Source: Ruminococcaceae bacterium UBA6413
GTDB lineage: Bacteria; Bacillota; Clostridia; Oscillospirales; Ruminococcaceae
Length of the DNA stretch: 14,327 nt
Assembly (NCBI GenBank): GCA_002437415.1
Contig: DJPL01000038.1
Span: 40,136-54,462 of the forward strand
Reading direction: 5' to 3'
Of this stretch, positions 5,235 to 13,300 are shown in pieces. Under the pieces are notes generated by a model that worked only from the letters and a program-made list of their open reading frames with translations, was not told the origin of the DNA and did not search any database. Each line of letters starts with the position of its first letter. Within the stretch, counting starts at the first letter, position 1. A program made the translations under genes and the position numbers.

Positions 5235-7346
5235 TTAGCCGATAAGATTGTTGACATCGATTATGAGCGATATCGTACCGTCGCCCATTACCGTACAGCC
5301 TGAAAGACCTTCAGCCTTTATATTGTACTGGCTGAGATACTTCGGGAACGGCTTTACAACCACAGGCTGTTCGCCTATAAGCTTGTCGGCAAACAGGCAT
5401 ACATTCTTTCCGCCAACGTCAACAAGAAGGAGTATACCGTCTTCAAGGTTTGTTACCTCGGTCGGCATACTGAACTTTTCGTGCAGACGGAGGATAGGAT
5501 AGCATACGCCTCTTATCATTATCATCTCGCCCTGCTTTGTGTCATGCAGGAGCTGGTTGTTCGCAACCATAAGGCTTTCCTTTATTGATGATATCGGCAC
5601 TGTGAATATTGTAGGACCGACTTTCAGCTTCATACCCTCTACAATTGCAAGTGTAAGAGGTATTCTTATAATGAAGCTTGAGCCCTTGCCCTCTTCGCTT
5701 TCAACAGTAAGCGTACCGCCGCACTGCTCTATATTACTGCGTACAACGTCCATACCGACGCCTCTGCCGCTGTATTCGGTAACGGTGTCGTTTGTAGAGA
5801 AGCCCGGCAGGAGTATCATATTCTGAATTTCCTTGGTCGTATACTCGTTTTCGGGCTTTGTAAGCAGACCGTTTTTCCTTGCCTTTTCCATTACCTTTTC
5901 GCAGTTTATACCTGCGCCGTCATCGGATACGGTAATGATAACCTCGCCTGCGGAGTGCTTAGCCGAAAGCTTTACAGTACCCTTTTCAGGCTTGCCCTCT
6001 GCGATACGTACATTTACATCGTCCTCGATGCCGTGATCCATACAGTTTCTTACAAGGTGCATAAGAGGATCGTTCAGGTTGTCCACTATGCTCTTGTCAA
6101 CCTCTGTCGTTTCACCCTCAAGTACAAGCTCAGCCTCTTTGTTGAGCTTTATCTTCATATCACGGACAATTCTGCCCATCTTCTGGAATACGCCTGCAAG
6201 CGGCACCATTCTGATAGACATAACGGTATCCTGAAGCTCGTCTGTAAGCTTTCTGAGCTGTCTTGCAGCCTTTGAGAAGCTCTCAAGCTCAAGACCCTCA
6301 AGATCAGGGTTAGCTATTACCATTGATTCTGTGGTGATGATCTCGCCCACGATATCATGAAGCGTGTCAAGCTTGGAAAGATTTACGCTGATAAGGCTCT
6401 GCTTCTGACCGCCGCTTGCCTTTTTGATGTCCTCCTGTGCCTTTGTGACCGCGCTCTTTGCGGCGGGCTTAGCGGGAGCTTTTGCTTCTTCTGCCTTAGC
6501 TGTGGGAGCGGGAGCAGGTGCTTCGGGCTGAGCCGCCACAGGTGCGGGAGCAGGCTCAGGCTCTGCCGCAGGTGCGGCGGGAGTATCTATGACCTCATAT
6601 GATTCAACGTTTACAGCGCCTTCAATAGTCTTGAGCACCGAGTCGTTGTTTCCGTCAAAGCCCTTGAAAGTAACAAGGAAGCCGTTTTCAACGATATCCT
6701 TTGCCGTGTCGGCATTTGATTCGACATCTGGAGGAGTACAGCTGATAACTTCAGCCTCTTCCTTTATCTTTGTGAGAAGTAGGAATGCACGCAGATTTTC
6801 CATCTTACAGCCGTCCTCAAAGAATACGCGGACGGTCATGCTACCCTCAACATTGCTTCCTGTAGTAGCGGCAGGAGCAGAGGACTGAGCGGTAGCTTCG
6901 GCGGCAGGTGCTGTGCCGTTTTCCATAGCTTTCAGCTTTTCTGTGGCATCTTCAAGCTTCTTGAAGGTTTCCGAGAAGTCGGTCGGTGTATAATCATCAT
7001 CTCCCGAGTTCTGGATATATTCGATCTCAGCCTTGTACAGGTCGGATACTTCAAATATGAGCTCATATACAAAATGAGCGTCTTTTGCAATTTCGGGTTT
7101 TTCCCTTATTACAAAGAACATATCCTCGCCCTTGTGCGCAAGGTGCTGGAGATTTTCGAAGCCCATCATAGCCGACGAGCCCTTGATCGTGTGCATGATT
7201 CTGAATATCTCGTTTATATCCTCCTGTGAGAACACGTTTGCGTCCTCTGTCCTGAGGAGAATTTCATCGAGCTGTTCAAGCAACGTATTGGTTTCAAATA
7301 TGTACATTTCAAGCATGGATTCCATGCCGGGTTCAACCTTTGCCAT
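5235..7346 (-). CDS. cheA: CheA chemotaxis histidine kinase
   Basis: Class II histidine kinase that autophosphorylates in response to chemoreceptor state and passes phosphate to response regulators. The ATG at 7344-7346 is preferred over an in-frame TTG two codons upstream; a weak AAGGCGG precedes it. The 703-residue protein has a P1 phosphotransfer domain with H52 in MHTIKGSS, a P2-like regulator-binding domain (about 168-253), an Ala/Pro/Glu-rich linker (about 255-300), P3 dimerisation helices (about 318-388), a P4 ATPase with N-box N434 (LVRNCMDHG), DDGAG (475-479), GFST (515-518) and GRGVGMD (527-533), and a P5 CheW-like domain (about 572-703). All catalytic residues are present. First gene of the unit; no cheY is in this window. 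Confidence 0.96.
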   Translation of the reverse strand: MAKVEPGMESMLEMYIFETNTLLEQLDEILLRTEDANVFSQEDINEIFRIMHTIKGSSAMMGFENLQHLAHKGEDMFFVIREKPEIAKDAHFVYELIFEVSDLYKAEIEYIQNSGDDDYTPTDFSETFKKLEDATEKLKAMENGTAPAAEATAQSSAPAATTGSNVEGSMTVRVFFEDGCKMENLRAFLLLTKIKEEAEVISCTPPDVESNADTAKDIVENGFLVTFKGFDGNNDSVLKTIEGAVNVESYEVIDTPAAPAAEPEPAPAPVAAQPEAPAPAPTAKAEEAKAPAKPAAKSAVTKAQEDIKKASGGQKQSLISVNLSKLDTLHDIVGEIITTESMVIANPDLEGLELESFSKAARQLRKLTDELQDTVMSIRMVPLAGVFQKMGRIVRDMKIKLNKEAELVLEGETTEVDKSIVDNLNDPLMHLVRNCMDHGIEDDVNVRIAEGKPEKGTVKLSAKHSAGEVIITVSDDGAGINCEKVMEKARKNGLLTKPENEYTTKEIQNMILLPGFSTNDTVTEYSGRGVGMDVVRSNIEQCGGTLTVESEEGKGSSFIIRIPLTLAIVEGMKLKVGPTIFTVPISSIKESLMVANNQLLHDTKQGEMIMIRGVCYPILRLHEKFSMPTEVTNLEDGILLLVDVGGKNVCLFADKLIGEQPVVVKPFPKYLSQYNIKAEGLSGCTVMGDGTISLIIDVNNLIG

Positions 7347-7398
7347 ATACAAAACCGCCTTTCCCTGATTTTTTTATTTTGCAATCGTAAGATTGATA

Positions 7399-7427
7399 TT
7401 GATAAATCCGAAAAAATGTGCTAAACT
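7399..7427 (+). promoter_or_regulatory. candidate housekeeping promoter for the FliK-like operon
   Basis: TTGATA (7399-7404) and TAAACT (7422-7427) are spaced by 17 bases and lie 54 bases before the start codon at 7481, which has an AAAGGA site seven bases upstream. Agreement with consensus is moderate. Confidence 0.45.
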
Positions 7428-7430
7428 TAT
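7404..7430 (-). promoter_or_regulatory. possible motility-sigma (sigma-28 type) promoter for cheA
   Basis: On the minus strand ATAAGTTT (7423-7430) and TCGGATTT (7404-7411) are separated by 11 bases, the spacing of sigma-28 promoters (consensus TAAAGTTT and GCCGATAA). The -35 matches 6 of 8 bases and the -10 only 4 of 8, so this is weak. It overlaps the plus-strand candidate, and the spacing to cheA is reasonable. A TTGACA at 7431-7436 on the same strand has no good -10 at 16-18 bases. Confidence 0.25.
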
Positions 7431-7480
7431 TGTCAAGCAATGTGATGCAGTACAGTATGTGCATCTGAAAGGAAATATAT

Positions 7481-9346
7481 ATGCCCAACATTCCGCAGAT
7501 TACGGCTCCCGTTTCAAATAACAAGAGCTATTCTTTTACAAACCGACAATATGACGGCAACATAGAGCCGTTTGACATGGTTGAGCTTGCCCAACCTATC
7601 AAGACATATACCGCGCAGGATAATGATTCCGCTGCCGCAATGATGATGGGCAGAAAGAACCTTGCTCCGCTCACCGTTCAGATAAAAGACCCCACAATGG
7701 CGGTCGAAACGCTCAAGAACCTGTTAAGCTCCGATCTGCTCGAGCAGACCATGATCAACGGCTACACCGAGCTTTACGATGATATGAACGAGCTTATCCA
7801 AAGCTTTTATCTCGCTCCCGAGAAGCTTGTTCGTGAGATACAGAACCAGGAAAAGCAGAACACCATGTTCAGCGGTGATGAGTTCTATAAGCTACTCCAC
7901 GGTATCCTTAAGACCACCACCAGCCCCGAGCTTAAAGAAAGTATCGGTCAGCTCCTGAAAGCGCTCAACTATTCGTCAAACAAGCAGGAGATACTTAATG
8001 CTCTCGGTGCTAATCTCAAGTTCTTGTCGGAATACTTCTCACCGAACGAGTCGCTGTCGCGTAAGCTCTCAAATCTGTCCTCGCAGTGGAAGAGCAGCAG
8101 TGCGGCTGATATGTTTGAGCCGCTCAAGGGCGAAACGCTCGCGCTTCTGAAAGACGTTTCCGCAAGTCTGCTCAACGATGAGAGAACACAGACATTCATT
8201 CCGCTTATAGTACATAACCTTTCCCGTTACAATACCAATAACGGTATGCTCAAAGAAAGCTTTGCAAATCTTCTGGCGTATATCCCGTCTGACGAAATGC
8301 GCAAAGAGCTGTCGGTCGCTTTTGGAAACCTGCTGAAAAAAATGTTCAGCAAAAAACAGCTTAGTGAGATGTCGGACACATCTGATAACTATAATAATAC
8401 ACTAAATCAGTCCGAAAATCAAGACTATTTAAGCATTTTTGACAATAAAGATGAAAAATTATCCTTGTCTTTGTTCATTAAGTCACATTTATCCGATGAA
8501 AAATACCTGTCGGAAGTCGATTTATCAAGGGATAAACTGGAATTTCTGTCAACACCGTTTGAAGACGGAAAGCAGTCGGGATTACAGACACTGAAAAATA
8601 TAGTAATGGCTATGCTTACGGGCACGGACAGCCGACAGGTGATACCTGTTGTCCACCGCGACTTTCAGGGGCTTAAGGATATGACGATGCTGGTCGATTA
8701 TCTTAATGAGATACTTCGCGAAATGCCCGATATCCCCGAGCGTGATACGATCTTTGAGTTTTTTATGAATATAGTAAATGAAATGGCGCAGCGCAAGGAG
8801 CTCCCTGCGGCAAGCAATATCCCGTCTGCGCCGTCAACGCTTGACAAGCTTACTGATTTCATAGGAAAGAATATCAACCACGAGGCAATACAATCGCTTG
8901 ATGATTTCAACGCGTCAAACCTGCTCCAGAGCCTGCTTAACGCTCCGGGAGTGTTCACTCCGCTGGCGCACTACATTCTTCCTTTACAGATCGAGGATAC
9001 GAAGGCGTTCGGTGAGCTGTGGGTAGATAATGATGAAAATAATCCCAACAACACGCCTGTTGGACAGAAGAACTATCATTTGTTCCTGACGTTCGATGTT
9101 GAGTCGATAGGACGCTTTGAGGTCGATATGTATGCGCTCGGCGAAAATATCAATCTTTCGCTTTTGTATCCCGAAAAGTTCGGCTTCAAGATAAGAAGGC
9201 TTACCGATAAGATAGACCTTATAATAAGAAATATCGGCTACAAGCCCGCAAAATTCGAAACTGCGGTGCTCAGAAAGCCTCATGTACTGACAGAGGTTTT
9301 CCCAAAAATAATTGACAGGAGGAAGGGTCTTAATGTCCAAGCGTAA
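7481..9346 (+). CDS. FliK-like flagellar hook-length control protein (putative)
   Basis: A 621-residue cytoplasmic-type protein without signal peptide or membrane segment. The N-terminal two thirds are mostly helical and polar and not recognised. The C-terminal part (about 497-605) looks like the FliK C-terminal domain: a beta-rich stretch with LPLQI, GELWV, LTFDVESIGRFEVDMY and a following amphipathic helix. FliK controls hook length by acting on FlhB to switch export specificity in the flagellar secretion apparatus. The next gene encodes an FlhB C-terminal-like protein overlapping this one by 14 bases, which supports the call; Bacillus has a similar pair, ylqG-ylqH. Residues about 302-344 are encoded by an AT-richer stretch with different leucine codons. 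The function is inferred from the C-terminus and neighbour; true FliK or a paralogue cannot be separated. Confidence 0.6.
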   Translation: MPNIPQITAPVSNNKSYSFTNRQYDGNIEPFDMVELAQPIKTYTAQDNDSAAAMMMGRKNLAPLTVQIKDPTMAVETLKNLLSSDLLEQTMINGYTELYDDMNELIQSFYLAPEKLVREIQNQEKQNTMFSGDEFYKLLHGILKTTTSPELKESIGQLLKALNYSSNKQEILNALGANLKFLSEYFSPNESLSRKLSNLSSQWKSSSAADMFEPLKGETLALLKDVSASLLNDERTQTFIPLIVHNLSRYNTNNGMLKESFANLLAYIPSDEMRKELSVAFGNLLKKMFSKKQLSEMSDTSDNYNNTLNQSENQDYLSIFDNKDEKLSLSLFIKSHLSDEKYLSEVDLSRDKLEFLSTPFEDGKQSGLQTLKNIVMAMLTGTDSRQVIPVVHRDFQGLKDMTMLVDYLNEILREMPDIPERDTIFEFFMNIVNEMAQRKELPAASNIPSAPSTLDKLTDFIGKNINHEAIQSLDDFNASNLLQSLLNAPGVFTPLAHYILPLQIEDTKAFGELWVDNDENNPNNTPVGQKNYHLFLTFDVESIGRFEVDMYALGENINLSLLYPEKFGFKIRRLTDKIDLIIRNIGYKPAKFETAVLRKPHVLTEVFPKIIDRRKGLNVQA

Positions 9347-9617
9347 TTTAGGAAAACAGGCAGCGGCGGCGCTGAAATACAATCCCGACCTTAACTATGC
9401 TCCGGTCGTTGTAGCGTCAGGTCTCGGCGAGCTTGCGAAGAAGATAATAAACATTGCCGATGAGAACGGCGTTCCGGTATACCGTGACGACAGCACGGCG
9501 GCACTGCTTGTAATGCTTAACAGCGGCGAGGCGATCCCTGTCGAACTGTACAGAATAATAGCTGCTATCTATGCGGAGGTAGTTTACTCCGCTAATGATA
9601 TGAAAAAGGGCAAATAA
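9333..9617 (+). CDS. FlhB C-terminal-domain homologue (FhlB/YlqH type)
   Basis: A 94-residue soluble protein matching the part of flagellar export-switch protein FlhB after its autocleavage site: AAALKYNPDLNYAPVVVASG (about 10-29), LAKKIINIADENGVPVYRD (35-53) and IPVELYRIIAAIYAEVVY (69-86). It lacks the FlhB membrane domain and the NPTH cleavage motif, as is usual for stand-alone YlqH-like proteins, which can partly substitute for the FlhB cytoplasmic domain. I chose ATG at 9333 over the upstream TTG at 9312 because AGGAGG (9317-9322) lies 10 bases before it. It overlaps the end of the FliK-like gene, so translation is probably coupled. Confidence 0.88.
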   Translation: MSKRNLGKQAAAALKYNPDLNYAPVVVASGLGELAKKIINIADENGVPVYRDDSTAALLVMLNSGEAIPVELYRIIAAIYAEVVYSANDMKKGK

Positions 9618-9647
9618 GCCTAAGACAAAAGAAAGAAGACGATAAAA

Positions 9648-10184
9648 ATGGTAAAGACAAAAAATCTCACGCTCATCGTAACTGCGGCAGTACTTGCCGC
9701 ACTGACCTGCGTTGCGACAATGGTAGTACAGATACCTATGCCGCTTACAAAGGGTTATGTAAACCTCGGCGATGTAATGGTGCTTACGTCGGCATGGCTT
9801 ATAGGTTCGCCGTGGGGAATAGCCGCGGCAGGCATCGGTTCTGCGCTTGCAGACCTGCTGACAGGCTATGCCTATTACGCCCCCGCAACGCTTATCATCA
9901 AGGCGCTTATGGCGGTAGCGGCATTCTACATTGCAAAGGGCTTTCTGAACAGCTCTTATATGAAGTCGCTTGTCGGAAAGATAATCGGTGGTGTTATCGC
10001 GGAAATAATTATGGTAGCGGGCTACTACCTTTATGCGATCATACTTTACGGCGATCCCATAGCGGCGGCGTCAAGCATTTTCGGAAATGCAATTCAAGGT
10101 GCAGTCGGACTTATAGTGGGAGTGCTCCTGACGGTTGCACTCGAAAAGGCGGGAGTAAAACGCCTGCTCGGATTTGAGCACTGA
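9648..10184 (+). CDS. ECF transporter S component (substrate-binding membrane protein)
   Basis: A 178-residue integral membrane protein with about five to six hydrophobic segments (about 8-30, 42-70, 82-98, 108-133, 145-165). The GYVNLGDVMVL stretch (36-46) and SALADLLTGYAYYAPATLI (65-83) are typical of the energy-coupling factor S-component family related to PF07155, which binds vitamins or vitamin precursors. It would work with a shared ATPase/T-component module encoded elsewhere; none is in this window. It begins 30 bases after the FlhB-like gene with only a weak AAAGAAAG site. No riboswitch fits upstream, so the substrate (riboflavin, hydroxymethylpyrimidine or other) cannot be named. Operon membership with the flagellar-type genes is inferred from spacing. 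Confidence 0.85.
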   Translation: MVKTKNLTLIVTAAVLAALTCVATMVVQIPMPLTKGYVNLGDVMVLTSAWLIGSPWGIAAAGIGSALADLLTGYAYYAPATLIIKALMAVAAFYIAKGFLNSSYMKSLVGKIIGGVIAEIIMVAGYYLYAIILYGDPIAAASSIFGNAIQGAVGLIVGVLLTVALEKAGVKRLLGFEH

Positions 10185-10202
10185 AAATACAATAAATCAC
10201 AG

Positions 10203-10239
10203 CCCGCGAAACGGTTTTTCGTTTTGCGGGTATTTTTTT
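10203..10239 (+). terminator. rho-independent terminator after the ECF gene
   Basis: An 11-bp stem with one G-U pair (10203-10213 with 10220-10230), a 6-base loop and a seven-T tail (10233-10239) lie 18 bases past the ECF stop codon. It ends the unit beginning at 7481 and isolates it from the surface-protein gene. Confidence 0.9.
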
Positions 10240-10279
10240 ACCGCTTAAAGCCAGAAATTGACCGTTTGTGCCATTTCCG

Positions 10280-10308
10280 TTGAAAAAAAACGGTTAGTAT
10301 GGTACAAT
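10280..10308 (+). promoter_or_regulatory. promoter of the surface-protein gene
   Basis: TTGAAA (10280-10285) and TACAAT (10303-10308) are spaced by 17 bases and lie about 42 bases before the start codon. An A-rich hairpin CCGTT/AACGG (10277-10281, 10289-10293) overlaps the -35 box. Confidence 0.7.
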
Positions 10309-10350
10309 AATGTAAATTCGTTATTTTGGGTGTTATCAAAGGAGATATAA

Positions 10351-13300
10351 ATGAACAAGAAAAATACATTCAAAGTATTAACAGGAACATTAACTGCGGC
10401 GGCTCTGGTTGTCGGCGCTGTGTCTTTTACCGCGATAACGGCAATTGCCGATGAAGCGGTAAGCTATTACGGACTGTCTGCGGACGGTACGGTGCTCAGC
10501 GGCTCGGTCACAGATTACACAAGGATATCTTCATCGGATACCGCATGGGGCACATCGGGTAAGGATAGCTGGTATGTTGCAGACGGTGATACGATTGTAG
10601 ACAGCGGTGCACCGATCGAGATACTCGGCAATGTAAACGTAATACTGAAGGACAATGCTCAGTTTATAATAGAAAACGGTATAATGGGTATTGACGCTAC
10701 GGTAACGTTCTACGGTGAAACCGAAAACGGCGGCGGAATAATCGCATTTATGGGAGCACAAGGCAGTGATGGTTCAGATGGTTCAACCGGCAGTGCTGAT
10801 TTTCAGGCAGACGGCAACAAGGGTGATAACGGAGCTAGTGCGGTCGATGTTTCTTCAATCACAGTTTCCGGTGGTACAGTAACAATAATCGGCGGCAAGG
10901 GCGGTAACGGAGGAAATGCCGGTCATGGCATTAACTACGTTACAAATGAATTGTATTACGGCATTGGCGGCAACGGCGGTGACGGCGCTCTTGCAATAAC
11001 AGACAGCACAAAGGTTCATCTGTATGGCGGTAAATTGAATATTACTCCCGGCAAAGGCGGAACACCCGGTACAAATACCTATGTTTCGTCCGAACAGCAG
11101 GATAAATACAAAGGCGAACAAGGAAATCCCGGAAAAGCAGTCGGCGGAGTATATGCCGTAAACGGTATACTGAATGTCAACAAATCTGACAACAGTGACG
11201 CAACGGACGTGTCGGGCGACTATGAGCTTTATTCGGTCAACGCACCGATAGGCTCGCACCTTGATATTAAGAGCAGCGGTACTACTTTTGTAAATGACGG
11301 CACAATTATAACGACCCGCGGTGATATTTCGGTTGCCAATAAGCTTGAGGTCGAGGGCGCGATCCGCATAAACGGAAACATCATACCTTCCTCCCTGGCT
11401 GAGATCAACAAGACAGGCGGCGGTGTTATCAGCAGAATAACACCCGGCGATAACGAGGGCTTTACCCTTGACAGCCGAAACGGTCTTGTTATCCCGGACG
11501 CAGGTCACAGCTTAGTCACTACCGGCGGCGTTTATATTAGCGGTAATGCAACCACAGATATGATCATGGCACACTCAAACCGATTTGGTGTTGTTCTGTG
11601 CGGTGACGGAGTATATATCGATGACAGCGAGCCTAATTATTTTACTTTACCGTACTGCGTAGCAGAGGAAGCTACAGAGAATGTAAGCAAGGTAAGCGGT
11701 AATGTGTTTGCAGATGCAGGCACAGATCCTTCGGTCACATTTGCGGTTACAGATCCCGATGAATATGTCCTGACGGGCGTAACGGTCACAGACCCCGACG
11801 GAAATGCAATTTCTTCGGAAAAGTACACGTTTGATCGTCAGACAGGCGTGTTCACGGCGCTTTCGATCGATCGTAATATGATAGTAAAAGCGAACGCACA
11901 GCTTAAAGATGTAGAGATAGCAGTAACCGATGAAGACGGCGATGAGGTTTCGTATGCAGGCTTCCGAAACGTTTACGATAACGGCACATCGGCAGAGCCT
12001 TTCACATTCAAGCTAAAGGTAACCGAGGGCGGCTCTATAGCAAAGTACAGAGTAGTTAAAGAGTCCGACCTCAATAAATCCACAGGTGCAGTGACACCGA
12101 CTTCCGCATTTGAAGTATCATATCTCAGCGGAAGCGAATGGGGAACAGCGGATAATTCGTCTTCTAAGATAAAGAAGGACGAAACGGCAACATTTACGAT
12201 CAAACCTCGCAGTGATTTAGCGGTAGGAAAGTACACCGAAGACTATATTGTCGTTACCGACAGAAGCTCATATGCCGATGAAACTGCGGGAACACAGGAT
12301 ACGGCAGTGGCACACTTCACACTGACCTGCGAGATTAAGCATCAGAGTGACGGAATTTTGCATTACAGCGACAAAACAGAGCATTACAATCTCTGTGTCA
12401 ATTGTCAGGCTGAAATAAATAAGACGACACACACATTTGATGTCAAAACGGTAAGCGATGCAACATTGGCAAAATCGGCTGATTGTACCGAGCCCGCCAA
12501 GTATTTCTATTCCTGCGAATGCGGAGCATATACAGACGATACGGCGCTGGTATTTGAAAATGGTGAGCCTAACGGTCACTCATTCGGTGAATGGATCACT
12601 GTTACGCCTGCGGGTTGCCTTACGTCAGGAAGCGATAAACGCGTATGCTCTGAATGCGGTTACGAAGAAACACGCGAGATAGCGCCGACAGGTCATATAT
12701 GGGAAGATGATTTCACAATAGATATCGAGCCCGGTTGCACCGAAAAGGGTTCAAAGTCCATACATTGCTCAGCGTGTGACGAGATAAAGGACGTTACAGA
12801 AGTTCCTGAAAACGGACACTCATTCGGTGAGTGGATAATGCTCAGCCTTACGGATTGCACCCAGGGCGGTGTCGGAAAGCATATATGCACGGTATGCAAT
12901 TTTACCGAGTTCAGTGTTGTACCGCCTCAGGAACACTTATGGGATGATGATTTTACGGTTGATATAGCACCGACTTGTACTCAGAGCGGCTCAAAGTCGA
13001 TCCACTGCTCAAGATGTGATGCCGTAAAGGATATCACTGAGGTTTCCCCGACAGATCATGAATTCACGGAATGGTCGGTAAATGCCGATGCTACCTGTGT
13101 TGAAAAGGGACAGAAAACAAGATCGTGTATGATCTGCGGTTATACGGAATATGACGATACAGATGTAGACTCAGACGCACATTTATGGGAAGACGATTTC
13201 ACAACGGATAAAGAACCTACCTGCACGACCGAGGGCTCAAGATCGATACATTGCTCACGTTGCAGTGCTACTAAGGATTCCGAAACTATCCCTGTTGCCG

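Noticed and set aside
5235..5257. cheW start at ATG 5257 with a 23-base overlap into cheA
   Set aside because: It has no ribosome binding site, while the TTG at 5215 has GGAGGG at ideal spacing.
9618..9647. Vitamin riboswitch upstream of the ECF S component
   Set aside because: Only 30 bases separate it from the preceding gene, too few for a known riboswitch, and no aptamer motif is visible.
10855..11508. Minus-strand open frame of 217 codons within the surface-protein gene
   Set aside because: It is antisense to a gene with a signal peptide, promoter and terminator, and has no start signals of its own.
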